Source: an uncultured Aquincola sp. (GTDB lineage Bacteria > Pseudomonadota > Gammaproteobacteria > Burkholderiales > Burkholderiaceae). Taken from it: a DNA stretch of 21,764 nucleotides. The notes beneath the pieces are model-generated. The model was not told where the DNA came from and made no database searches. It saw only the letters and a list, made by a program, of their open reading frames with translations. Shown here in pieces: positions 7,487-15,025 of this stretch (positions within the stretch are counted from its first letter, which is position 1; each line of letters opens with the position of its first letter). The stretch covers positions 1 through 21,764 of the forward strand of contig CAKZXL010000675.1 in assembly GCA_937883885.1 (NCBI GenBank). The letters run 5' to 3'. Position numbers and translations under genes: made by a program.

Positions 7487-8648
7487 ATGCTGGCAGTCTC
7501 ACCTCCGCCCGCAATCCGCCTTCCGGCCGGTTGCTCAGGCCCACGGTGGCGCCTTGCCGCTGCGCCAGGTCGCGGGCGATGTACAGGCCCAGCCCGCTGC
7601 CGCCCGAGGCCCGGTTGCGGGAAGACTCCAGCCGGTGGAAAGGCTCGAACACCGCCTGCAGCGCCGCCTGCGGAATGCCCGGTCCGGCGTCGTCGATGGT
7701 GATCACCACCTGCGGCCCTTGCCGCCGCACCGCCACCTGCGCCTGCCCGCCATAGCGCACCGCGTTGGACAGCAGGTTGCCCACCACCCGGCGCAGCGCC
7801 ACCGGCTGCGCGGGCGCGGTGGCCGGCTCGCCGCTGAATTGCACCGGCTGGCCCAGCTCGGCCGCGTCGTCGCACAGCGCCTGCACCAGCGCGGTGATGT
7901 CGGTGGCCTGGGTGGGCTCGGGCGTGCCCAGGCCGCGGAACAGCGCCAGCGCGTCTTCCAGCAGCGTGTCCATCTCGGCCACGTCGGCCACGCAGCGGCG
8001 CACGCGGTCGTCGTCGGGGCCCAGCGCTTCCAGCCGCAGGCGGATGCGGGTGAGCGGCGTGCGCAGGTCGTGCGAGATGGCGGCCATCAACAGTCCGCGG
8101 TGGCGGAACGATTCGTCCAGCTGCTGCGCCATCTCGTTGAACACATGGGCCGCCTCGCGCACTTCCACCGTGCCGCGGGCTTCGTCCAGCTTGGGCAACT
8201 GGGCACCCGGCCGGCCGACCGCCGCGCCCAGCTGGCGCGAAGCCGCCACCAGCCGCCGCACCGGCGCCGACAGCCAGCGCGCACCCCACCAGGCGCACAG
8301 GCCGATGAGCAGCAGCCGCACCGCATAGTCCAGCAGCAGCACGTTGCGGTAGTCGCGGCGGCCAGGCTCGCCCGTGGCGTGCGGCGGCAGCAACGGCGCG
8401 GCGTGCGGCGGGCGCGGCCCGGGTCCGGCGTGCGGCCCATCCGCCGGCGGCGGCAGGGGCGGCAGCGAGGGCAGGGTCGGCAGATCGGGCAGGGCGCCTG
8501 CCGCGGCATGCGGCACCCGGGGCCCCGAAGGCCAGCCGGTGGCCACGATGAAGGCCGCCAGGTGGCTGACCACCAGGGCCGCCCACAACAGCACGAAGAG
8601 GCGCTTGAACAGCGTGTCGGCCCACCAGCGGCGCAGCCAGGCCTTCAC
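7485..8648 (-). CDS. Two-component sensor histidine kinase
   Basis: This 387-residue inner-membrane kinase should phosphorylate the regulator encoded just upstream. Helix 1 is at about residues 17-37 and helix 2 at about 102-121. Between them is a short periplasmic loop (about 38-100) very rich in Pro, His, Ala and Gly. A HAMP-like linker follows, then the H-box AAISHDLRTPLTR with H193. The ATPase domain has the N-box RRVVGNLLSNAVRYG (290-300), G1 DDAGPGIP (319-326) and G2 GGSGLGLYIARD (349-360). The start is the GTG at 8648, which overlaps the regulator stop as GTGA, with GGAGG just upstream. Frame-open sequence further upstream is the regulator gene read out of frame. The loop is too small for a folded sensor domain, so direct metal binding is an attractive guess. 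The gene ends 37 bases before the receptor. Confidence 0.93.
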   Translation of the reverse strand: MKAWLRRWWADTLFKRLFVLLWAALVVSHLAAFIVATGWPSGPRVPHAAAGALPDLPTLPSLPPLPPPADGPHAGPGPRPPHAAPLLPPHATGEPGRRDYRNVLLLDYAVRLLLIGLCAWWGARWLSAPVRRLVAASRQLGAAVGRPGAQLPKLDEARGTVEVREAAHVFNEMAQQLDESFRHRGLLMAAISHDLRTPLTRIRLRLEALGPDDDRVRRCVADVAEMDTLLEDALALFRGLGTPEPTQATDITALVQALCDDAAELGQPVQFSGEPATAPAQPVALRRVVGNLLSNAVRYGGQAQVAVRRQGPQVVITIDDAGPGIPQAALQAVFEPFHRLESSRNRASGGSGLGLYIARDLAQRQGATVGLSNRPEGGLRAEVRLPA

Positions 8649-9346
8649 GCCACCTCCGCGTCGAACAGGTAGCCTTCGCCGCGCACGGTGCGGATGAGCA
8701 CCGGCTGCCGCGAGGTATCGCCCAGCTTCTGCCGCAGGCGCGACACACCCAGGTCGATGCTGCGGTCGTTCACCTCCACGCCCGCGGCACGGGTCAGGTC
8801 GATCAGCGTATCGCGGCTGAGCACCCGGCCGGGCCGTTCGACGAAGGCATTGAGCAGCCGGTATTCGGCGTTGGACAGCGACACCACCACCTGCTGCGGC
8901 GACAGCAGCTGCCGGCGCAGGCGGTCGAGTTGCCAGCCCGCGAAGCGCAGCGGCCGGGCCGTGGCATCGGCCCCCCGCTCGCCCTTGCGCAGGCGCCGCG
9001 TCACTGCGTGGATGCGCGCCACCAGCTCGCGCGGCTCGAAGGGCTTGCCCAGGTAGTCGTCGGCGCCGATCTCCAGCCCCAGCACCCGGCTGGCCGGGTC
9101 GCCATGGGCGGTGAGCATGATCACCGGCGTGCCCGAGTGCTGCTGCACCCAGCGGCATAGGTCCAGCCCGCTCTCGTCGGGCAGCATCACATCCAGCACC
9201 ACCACGTCGAAGGCCTGTGCAGCCATTTGGCGGCGCATCGCGGCGCCGTCGGCGGCGTCTTCCACCTGCATGCCGAAACCGCGCAGGTAGTCGCGCACCG
9301 TGGCGCGGATCTCGGTGTCGTCGTCGACGACCAGGCAACGCAGCAT
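8645..9346 (-). CDS. OmpR-family response regulator
   Basis: This 233-residue cytoplasmic transcription factor has an N-terminal receiver domain and a C-terminal winged-helix DNA-binding domain. The receiver shows the acidic pocket VVDDD (6-10), phosphoacceptor D52 (VVLDVMLPDESG), the LTAHG switch segment near 78 and K101 (YLGKPFEPRE). The effector domain runs from about 125 to 230, with LSNAEYRLLNAF and VLIRTVRGEGYLFD as hallmark segments. The ATG at 9346 is chosen because GGAGGAGG precedes it by eight bases and the receiver begins at once. An upstream GTG at 9382 would add 12 residues without a ribosome-binding site. The ribosome-binding site lies inside a large inverted repeat (9350-9379). 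Targets are unknown; the receptor and PepSY genes are the obvious candidates. Confidence 0.93.
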   Translation of the reverse strand: MLRCLVVDDDTEIRATVRDYLRGFGMQVEDAADGAAMRRQMAAQAFDVVVLDVMLPDESGLDLCRWVQQHSGTPVIMLTAHGDPASRVLGLEIGADDYLGKPFEPRELVARIHAVTRRLRKGERGADATARPLRFAGWQLDRLRRQLLSPQQVVVSLSNAEYRLLNAFVERPGRVLSRDTLIDLTRAAGVEVNDRSIDLGVSRLRQKLGDTSRQPVLIRTVRGEGYLFDAEVA

Positions 9347-9349
9347 GTC

Positions 9350-9379
9350 GGTGACCTCCTCCCGGGAGGAAGTGTCACC
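9350..9379 (-). promoter_or_regulatory. Inverted repeat enclosing the response-regulator ribosome-binding site
   Basis: Outer arms GGTGAC (9350-9355) and GTCACC (9374-9379) flank a perfect 14-bp palindrome TCCTCCCGGGAGGA at 9357-9370. In the minus-strand RNA this folds into one hairpin that buries the GGAGG Shine-Dalgarno and ends three bases before the regulator ATG. It fills most of the 40-base gap after the dioxygenase stop. It could mask translation, act as a DNA operator, or both. No T-run follows, so it is not a standard terminator. Confidence 0.55.
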
Positions 9380-9386
9380 CACGTCG

Positions 9387-10349
9387 TCAGACGCTGATGC
9401 CCACCACCAGCGTGGCCACGTAGCCGTCGGTCACGTTGCCGGTGACGGTGGCCAGCTGGGTGCTCACGCCATCGCTGAAGATGCCGTCGGTGCTGAAGCT
9501 GACGCTGGCAAAGTTGCGCACGCTGGCGCTGTAGCCGCTGGTGGCGTAGACGGTGTTGCACACGTCGGTCGGGAAGGCCAGCTGTGAAGTCTTGAGCTTG
9601 TTGGAGAACGAGGTGGCCGTGCTGGTGCTGCGGTACACCTCGAAGTGGATATGCGGCACGCGGCCCGCGTAGCAACCCGGGAAGATGGTGGTGAAGGTGG
9701 CGATGCCGTCGCTGTCGGTGGGCTGCACACCGCGCAGGTAGTTCTCGGCCGTCACGCCGCTGGAGTACATCGAATACAGCCCGTCGCGGGTGCAGTGCCA
9801 CAGGTACACCGCATAGCCCGCCAGGTCGGCGCAGCTGCCGTTGGTGTTGACCACCTGCAGCTTCACCGTCAGCGGGACGCCGGCCGCCACGCCGCTGGCG
9901 CCACCGATGCTGCTGCGGATGTCGCTGCGCACGATGCCGCTGAGCGCCAGCGCGTTGGCCACGCTGCCGTTGCTGGTGTTGGAGCCGTCGCCCGGGTAGG
10001 GGCCGGCGGTTTCTTCGGGAATCACCGTGCAGCTGCTGACGGTGCTGGTGCTGCTGGTGCTGCCCGAGGTGCCGGTGGTCGTGGTGGTGGTGGTGGTGCC
10101 GGTGGTGCCTGTGGAAGTGCTGCTGCTGCTGGAAGCAGCGTCGCTGCCACCGCCGCAGCCGAACAGCAGCCCCGTGCCCGCGCCCGCCAGCAGGGTGATG
10201 ACGCCGCGCCGCGACGGCATCGTTGCCAGCAGCCGCGGCAGGTCGGCGGCCAGGCCGCCGTGGTCATCGTGGTGCGGGGCGTGCTGGTGCGGCGTGCCGC
10301 TGGTGGCGGACTGGCGGCTGGTCGAACGGTGTGAGGTCAGGCGTTTCAT
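9387..10349 (-). CDS. Exported intradiol ring-cleavage dioxygenase, Tat-type lipoprotein
   Basis: This 320-residue protein resembles protocatechuate 3,4-dioxygenase beta-like enzymes, which use Fe(III) to open catechol rings between the hydroxyls. Likely iron ligands are Y192 (WHCTRDGLY), Y227 (PGCYAGR), H233 and H235 (PHIHFEVY). The segments IPEETAGPYPGDGSN and GIVRSDIRSSIG are typical of the exported subfamily. The N-terminus has a His/Asp-rich leader (residues 21-30). A twin-arginine SRRGVITLL follows at about 46-54, then a lipobox LLFGC with C65, and a Ser/Thr linker (about 72-106) before the catalytic domain. The start at 10349 is weak in Shine-Dalgarno but keeps the leader I recall in relatives; an internal ATG at 10220 (M44) is the alternative. 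It lies 40 bases upstream of the response regulator on the same strand. The substrate is unknown: aromatic catechols or a catecholate siderophore are candidates. Confidence 0.85.
   Translation of the reverse strand: MKRLTSHRSTSRQSATSGTPHQHAPHHDDHGGLAADLPRLLATMPSRRGVITLLAGAGTGLLFGCGGGSDAASSSSSTSTGTTGTTTTTTTTGTSGSTSSTSTVSSCTVIPEETAGPYPGDGSNTSNGSVANALALSGIVRSDIRSSIGGASGVAAGVPLTVKLQVVNTNGSCADLAGYAVYLWHCTRDGLYSMYSSGVTAENYLRGVQPTDSDGIATFTTIFPGCYAGRVPHIHFEVYRSTSTATSFSNKLKTSQLAFPTDVCNTVYATSGYSASVRNFASVSFSTDGIFSDGVSTQLATVTGNVTDGYVATLVVGISV
10081..10131. repeat. Short trinucleotide repeats in the dioxygenase Ser/Thr linker
   Basis: Six consecutive GTG units lie at 10081-10098, and a GCT/TGC run at about 10118-10130. 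On the coding strand they give poly-Thr and Ser-rich codons. Because units are three bases, slippage would change linker length without shifting frame. The linker probably tethers the catalytic domain away from its lipid anchor. Confidence 0.6.
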
Positions 10350-10430
10350 GAAGTTGCTGCCGGTGGCCGGGCCGGTCGGGCCCCATGACGCGGCATTGGA
10401 GACGGCGCGCTTGTCGGCGTTATCGCCAGT

Positions 10431-11177
10431 TCATGTCGGCCCGGACACACGGGGCACATCAGGCGCGGCTTCCGGCCCAGGCTCGGCGCCCAGCCAGGCC
10501 TGGCTTTCATGGTCGTCGCTGTCGGCGCGGGCGTCGGCATGGCTGCGGGCCAGGGCCATCCAGGTGGCAAAGGGCACCACCATGGGTCGATGCGGCGCGG
10601 TGCGAGCCACATCCAGCGCCTCGCCGCGCGCCATCAACACGCCGAAGGCGGCCGGCACTTCGTCGGGCTCGCCGATGCCTTCGCGCAGCACGTACCAGCA
10701 CTGGCAGGCGGTGGCCAGGTAAGCCGCGCCCTTGGCCGGCTGGCGCAGGTCGCTCAGCAGGTCGGCCCGCCGCACCTTGATCTCGTGCACCACCGGCTCG
10801 GCATAGGCCTCCACCGTGGTCTGGCGGATCGAGAACACGTCAGGTTGCGACATCACCCATGCCTCGCCCACCCGGGCCCGCAGGCTCAGCCGGCGCCAGG
10901 TGAGCCGGCCGGCGCGCTGCATGGCGGTGGCCACCTGGGCCACCAGGGCCTCGTGCGCATCGCGCGCGCCGCGATTGACCTGCACCGAGGCTGCAATGGC
11001 GCTGACACCCGCGTCTGTTACACGCAGCGTTTCGCGGCCATGGCCGTCGCGCAGCCGCTCCAGCCAGCCACCGGCCAACAATTCGGCCTCCAGCAGGTCT
11101 TGGCATGGCCAGCCGGCCGAGCGCCACATCTGCCGCAGTCGGCTGAGGTGCTGCCGGGAAAGGTGGTGTGCGCCCAT
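10431..11177 (-). CDS. Unrecognised protein: N-terminal winged-helix-like region plus PD-(D/E)XK nuclease-like domain
   Basis: I do not recognise a named family. The 248-residue product begins MGAHHLSRQHLSRLRQMWRS. Residues about 5-60 (LLEAELLAGGWLERL then ETLRVTDAGVSAIA) look like a winged helix with a wing hairpin. Residues about 73-190 look like a restriction-endonuclease-like core: D113 (SQPDVFSI), then E132-x-K134 (HEIKVRRADLLSDLR), then a strand CQCWYVLREG. This is the D...ExK pattern of PD-(D/E)XK enzymes; MmcB-type DNA-repair proteins have a similar layout. The tail after about 215 is acidic and Ala/Pro-rich. The start is either the ATG at 11177 or a GTG just before it; neither has a clear Shine-Dalgarno. 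It is 81 bases upstream of the dioxygenase on the same strand, with no functional link visible. The gene is likely real; the domain calls are tentative. Confidence 0.65.
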   Translation of the reverse strand: MGAHHLSRQHLSRLRQMWRSAGWPCQDLLEAELLAGGWLERLRDGHGRETLRVTDAGVSAIAASVQVNRGARDAHEALVAQVATAMQRAGRLTWRRLSLRARVGEAWVMSQPDVFSIRQTTVEAYAEPVVHEIKVRRADLLSDLRQPAKGAAYLATACQCWYVLREGIGEPDEVPAAFGVLMARGEALDVARTAPHRPMVVPFATWMALARSHADARADSDDHESQAWLGAEPGPEAAPDVPRVSGPT

Positions 11178-11480
11178 CACGCCAAGCTTATCGTCGGCGA
11201 CTTCCGTGCCGGATTGCGCACAGCGCAGCAGTGGCCAGCGCCGCGGCGTTGTGTCGCCGGAGTCACACTCGCATCATCGAGCGGCAAAAAATGGGCACCC
11301 TGTTGGGGGGTGGTTACCCGCAGTGCACACTGCTACAACCGGTTGCGGTCAAGGGCGCGCCGGTACGGCGGCTCGGCGGCACCACATGCGGCGGTACAAG
11401 CCGCCCACACACAGCATGGGATGGAGTGCTTCAACCCGAAGCGGTGAAGCAGCTGTCAAACAGAAGTCAAGAGGTGTTCT
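11178..11480. other. Divergent intergenic region before the sugar transferase
   Basis: About 300 bases separate the leftward nuclease-like gene from the rightward sugar transferase, so promoters for both should lie here. I find no convincing sigma-70 pair. A GGGCACCCTGTTGGGG stretch near 11293-11308 has correct spacing for a sigma-54 site but lacks the -12 GC. Next to the start, ACAGAA (11460-11465) and TTCTGT (11477-11482) form a 6-bp inverted repeat with the AGAGG ribosome-binding site in its loop. No small ORF or RNA gene is evident. Confidence 0.5.
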
Positions 11481-12857
11481 GTGGTTAGGATCTTCAATCA
11501 CTATATTCACCGGCGCCTCATCTTTCAGGTTCTGTTCGATTACGGCCTGATCGTTTCTGCGGTGCTGGCTGCCGTGGCCCTGGGCCGGCAACATTCGGAT
11601 TTCCTGCTGTCGATGACGGCCACCCACGGTTTCTCGGTGGCCACTTGCACGTTCGTCATCAACATCGCTTCCGGGTTTTACCAGCAGGCGCACAACCGCT
11701 CATTCACCGAAACCCTGGCGCGCGCCGGCCTGGCGGCACTGTTTGCGCTGCCGCTGGCCTACGCCATTTTCTCGGTGTTGCCTGAACAAGGCGCCGGCTC
11801 GCGCATCCTGCCGGTGGCGGCGGTGCTGGCGGTGGCGGCGGTGCTGGTTCACCGTGTGTATGCCGCGCACGCCAGCGTGGGTCGTGCGCGCTCGCGCATC
11901 CTGGTGCTGGGCTCAGGCCCGGCCGCCAAGCTGGTGGGCGAAACCCTGAACAGCTCAGATCCTTCGGCCGAGGTGGTGGGCTTCTTCCCGGCGCCGCATG
12001 AACAGCAGGTGGCCGTGCTGGCCTCGCAGATCCTCAGCGGCCAGTCGCTGGCAGAAACCGCCCTGCGCGCCGGCGTGAGTGAAATCGTGGTGGCGGTGAC
12101 CGAGCGCCGCGGCGGCAACATGCCGCTGCGCGACCTGCTCGATTGCAAGATCCAGGGCATTCGCGTGTCCGACATTTCCACCCATTTTGAAAAAACGCTG
12201 GGCAAGCTGCGCCTGGATTACGTCAACGCCGGCTGGCTGATTTTCGGCGATGGTTTTGATCAGGGCTTTTTCCGCACGGCGGTCAAGCGGCTGTTCGACA
12301 TTGTGTCTGCCTCGGTGCTGCTGGTGGTGTCGGCGCCGGTGATGCTGGTGACCATGCTGCTGATCAAGCTGGAAAGCCCCGGCCCGGTGTTCTACCGCCA
12401 GCAGCGCGTGGGTTTGAATGGCCAGAACTTCAACGTCGTCAAATTCCGCAGCATGCGCAACGACGCTGAAAAAGACGGCAAGCCGCGCTGGGCCACCGCC
12501 GCCGACGACCGCGTGACGGCCGTGGGCCGCGTCATCCGCAAGCTGCGCATCGACGAGCTGCCCCAGCTCATCAACGTGTTCAAGGGTGAAATGAGCATCG
12601 TGGGCCCGCGCCCCGAGCGCCCCTTCTTCGTCGAGCGCCTGACGCAGGAAATTCCGTACTACGCGGTGCGCCACAGCATCAAGCCCGGCGTCACCGGTTG
12701 GGCCCAGGTGCGCTACCACTACGGCGCCACGGTGGAAGATTCGCAGGAAAAGCTGCAGTACGACCTGTACTACGTGAAGAACCACACCCTGTTCCTGGAT
12801 CTGCTGATCCTGTTCGAAACCGTGGCCGTGGTGCTCACCGGCAAGGGCGCGCGCTAA
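11481..12857 (+). CDS. Exopolysaccharide sugar transferase, EpsB-like (TIGR03013 type)
   Basis: This 458-residue membrane protein should transfer the first sugar-phosphate from a nucleotide sugar to undecaprenyl phosphate, starting an exopolysaccharide repeat unit. Four N-terminal helices lie between about 15 and 128, followed by a Rossmann-like segment beginning RILVLGSGPAAKLV (139-152). A further helix is at about 272-295. The C-terminal bacterial sugar transferase domain carries SPGPVFYRQQRVG (299-311), FRSMRNDAE (322-330), RIDELPQLINVFKGEMSIVGPRPE (356-379) and KPGVTGWAQV (401-410). N-terminus and length match the EpsB family found in PEP-CTERM/exosortase gene sets, and the prsK-prsR genes follow directly. 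The GTG start is supported by AGAGG six bases upstream. A terminator lies 35 bases after the stop. Confidence 0.9.
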   Translation: MVRIFNHYIHRRLIFQVLFDYGLIVSAVLAAVALGRQHSDFLLSMTATHGFSVATCTFVINIASGFYQQAHNRSFTETLARAGLAALFALPLAYAIFSVLPEQGAGSRILPVAAVLAVAAVLVHRVYAAHASVGRARSRILVLGSGPAAKLVGETLNSSDPSAEVVGFFPAPHEQQVAVLASQILSGQSLAETALRAGVSEIVVAVTERRGGNMPLRDLLDCKIQGIRVSDISTHFEKTLGKLRLDYVNAGWLIFGDGFDQGFFRTAVKRLFDIVSASVLLVVSAPVMLVTMLLIKLESPGPVFYRQQRVGLNGQNFNVVKFRSMRNDAEKDGKPRWATAADDRVTAVGRVIRKLRIDELPQLINVFKGEMSIVGPRPERPFFVERLTQEIPYYAVRHSIKPGVTGWAQVRYHYGATVEDSQEKLQYDLYYVKNHTLFLDLLILFETVAVVLTGKGAR

Positions 12858-12891
12858 GCTGGGCAGTCGTCCAGTCGCCGTGTCCACATCG

Positions 12892-12913
12892 GGCCGCCTG
12901 TGGGCGGCCTTTT
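12892..12913 (+). terminator. Rho-independent terminator after the sugar transferase
   Basis: GGCCGCC (12892-12898) pairs perfectly with GGCGGCC (12903-12909) around a 4-base loop and is followed by TTTTGTCTTCTT. This is a standard intrinsic terminator on the plus strand. It ends only about ten bases before the prsK ATG, so prsK must be read by leakage or from a start point extremely close to the gene. Confidence 0.8.
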
Positions 12914-12922
12914 GTCTTCTTC

Positions 12923-15025
12923 ATGGATTCAACGCCTTTGCTCGACTTCGCTGTCTACGGGTGGGGCTTCACCGTTCTGGCGTATGCGGCGTTCGCGCTC
13001 AGCCTGCGCAGCGCCGGCCGCCTGTTCGTGGAGCACCCTGGCGTGCATCGCCTGTTCGTGCTGGCCATGGCCGCCACCGCCGCGTGGGCGCTGGGCGGTT
13101 TCGTGGCCCAGCTGACGCAAAGCCCGCTGGCCGAAGGCGTCAGCGGCCTGTTGGACAGTGCCCGATACGCCTGTGTCTTCGCCTACCTGCTGCGGGTGTT
13201 GCAGCCGGCGGGCGGGCGCTGGTCGGCGTTGAAGATGGCCGGCGCGGCCATCGTGCTCCTGGCCGCCGCGGCGGGCCTGCCTGAGCTGTTGCTGAAGTCA
13301 GAGGCGGAACAAAGCGGCCGGGCGGTCTTTCTGGCCCGGCTGATGCTGCCGGTGTTCGGCATCGTGCTGCTGGAGCAGCTGTACCGCCGCACGCCGCGCG
13401 AATTCCACTGGAACATCAAACCGCTGTGCCTGGGCCTGGGGTTTGTGTTCGTCTTCGACATTTACCTGTTTTCGCTGGCCTTCCTGTTCGGCACGCTGGA
13501 CGGGGTGGGTCTGGCCGCACGCGGCCTGGTGCATGCGGTGGCGGTGCCGCTGCTGTTCATCGCCACCCGGCGCCATGCTGACTGGCGCGCCAGCGCGCAG
13601 ATGTCGCGCGCGGTGGTGTTTCATACCGCCACCCTGATGTTCGTGGGCGGCTACCTGCTGTTCGTGGCGGCGGTGGGTTATTTTGTCCAGTATTTCAGCG
13701 GCGATTGGGGTCGGGCGCTGCAACTGACCCTGGTTTTCGTGGCGCTGCTGCTGCTGGCGGTGCTGCTGATTTCTGGCAGCGTGCGCGCACGGCTGCGGGT
13801 GTTCGTGGCCAAGAATTTCTTTGCTTACCGCTACGACTACCGGGCCGAATGGTTGCGGTTCACCGCGCGGCTGTCGGGCGATACCGGCTCGCAGGACATG
13901 GGCGCGCGGGCTGTACAGGGTCTGGCCGACATGCTGCAGTGCCCGGGTGGCGCGCTGTGGATGGCGGCCGCCGGCTCGCCCGACTACGTGCTCAGCGCCC
14001 GCTGGAACGTTCCGCCGATGAATACCCTGGAATCGGCCGGCGACCCCTTATGCAAGTTCTTGGGCGATACCGGCTGGATCATCGACCTGGACGAATACCG
14101 CGCCAAGCCCCGCCATTACAACGGGCTGGTGGTGCCGACCTGGCTCACCGGCCACCCCAATTTCTGGCTGGTGATACCGCTGTTCGTCGGTGCGTCGGAG
14201 CTGCTGGGTTTTGTGGTGCTCAAACGTCCCGCGCACGCGGCCAGCGTCACCTGGGAAGTGCGCGACCTGCTGAAAACCGCCAGCCGCCAGGCCGCCAGTT
14301 TCCTGGCCCAGGCCCGCGCCACCGAGGCGCTGCTGGAGGCGCAGAAATTCGACGCCTTCCACCGCATGTCGGCCTTCGTGGTGCACGACCTGAAAAACAT
14401 CATCACCCAGCTGTCGCTGATGATGCAGAACGCCAAACGGCTTCGGCACAACCCGGAGTTCCAGCAGGACATGCTGCTGACGGTCGAGAACTCGCTCGAG
14501 AAGATGCAGGCGCTGATGGAACAGTTGCGCGAAGGAGACAAACCGCTGGGTGTGGTGTGCGGCGTCGACCTGGCCGCCATCGCCGAGCAAACGCGCGAGA
14601 TGGCCGCCGCCCGCGGCCGCAGCGTGGAGCTGCACAGCCAGCGCGGCCTGTCAGTGCGCGGGCAGGAAGAGCGGCTGGCCCGGGTGCTGGGCCATGTGGT
14701 GCAGAACGCACTGGACGCCACGCCGCCCGAAGGCCAGGTGGCCATTGCGCTGGACCGCGCCGGCGACATGGCCCGGGTGGTGGTGAGCGACACCGGCCAG
14801 GGCATGAGCCCCGAGTTCATCCACACCCGGCTGTTCAAGCCCTTCAGCACCACCAAGGCGGCGGGCATGGGCATCGGCGCCTATGAAAGCCACCAGTACG
14901 TGAAAGAGCTGGGCGGCCGCATCGAGGTGCGCAGCGAGGTGGGCCGTGGCACCACGATGACCATCCTGCTGCCCCTGCATGATGCGAAGATGCCCCACGA
15001 AGCCGACCTGATGAGCGCGCCATGA
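12923..15025 (+). CDS. prsK: PEP-CTERM system sensor histidine kinase PrsK
   Basis: This 700-residue membrane kinase is the partner of PrsR in PEP-CTERM/exosortase exopolysaccharide systems. The N-terminal third holds seven or eight hydrophobic helices (between about 8 and 290). Residues about 305-435 look like a GAF-type domain. The H-box FHRMSAFVVHDLKN has H488, in the NtrB-like HDLKN form expected of PrsK. The ATPase domain has the N-box GHVVQNALDAT (590-600), G1 VSDTGQGM (621-628), then FKPFSTTKAAGMGIGAYESHQYVKELGG. The ATG at 12923 begins a normal membrane N-terminus. Frame-open sequence back to 12698 overlaps the sugar transferase and is not protein-like. No Shine-Dalgarno precedes this ATG; the upstream bases belong to a terminator and its T-run. 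The stop overlaps the prsR start. Confidence 0.92.
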   Translation: MDSTPLLDFAVYGWGFTVLAYAAFALSLRSAGRLFVEHPGVHRLFVLAMAATAAWALGGFVAQLTQSPLAEGVSGLLDSARYACVFAYLLRVLQPAGGRWSALKMAGAAIVLLAAAAGLPELLLKSEAEQSGRAVFLARLMLPVFGIVLLEQLYRRTPREFHWNIKPLCLGLGFVFVFDIYLFSLAFLFGTLDGVGLAARGLVHAVAVPLLFIATRRHADWRASAQMSRAVVFHTATLMFVGGYLLFVAAVGYFVQYFSGDWGRALQLTLVFVALLLLAVLLISGSVRARLRVFVAKNFFAYRYDYRAEWLRFTARLSGDTGSQDMGARAVQGLADMLQCPGGALWMAAAGSPDYVLSARWNVPPMNTLESAGDPLCKFLGDTGWIIDLDEYRAKPRHYNGLVVPTWLTGHPNFWLVIPLFVGASELLGFVVLKRPAHAASVTWEVRDLLKTASRQAASFLAQARATEALLEAQKFDAFHRMSAFVVHDLKNIITQLSLMMQNAKRLRHNPEFQQDMLLTVENSLEKMQALMEQLREGDKPLGVVCGVDLAAIAEQTREMAAARGRSVELHSQRGLSVRGQEERLARVLGHVVQNALDATPPEGQVAIALDRAGDMARVVVSDTGQGMSPEFIHTRLFKPFSTTKAAGMGIGAYESHQYVKELGGRIEVRSEVGRGTTMTILLPLHDAKMPHEADLMSAP

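Noticed and set aside
5942..7702. A 586-codon plus-strand open frame opposite the siderophore receptor
   Set aside because: It is antisense to a certain gene, with His/Ala/Gln/Val-rich composition typical of high-GC shadow frames and no recognisable domain.
11293..11308. Possible sigma-54 promoter before the sugar transferase
   Set aside because: GGCAC is present, but the -12 element reads GG instead of GC and TG instead of TT. It is too weak to call.
12698..12922. N-terminal extension of PrsK
   Set aside because: It overlaps the end of the sugar transferase and crosses the terminator; the residues are not membrane-like or family-like.
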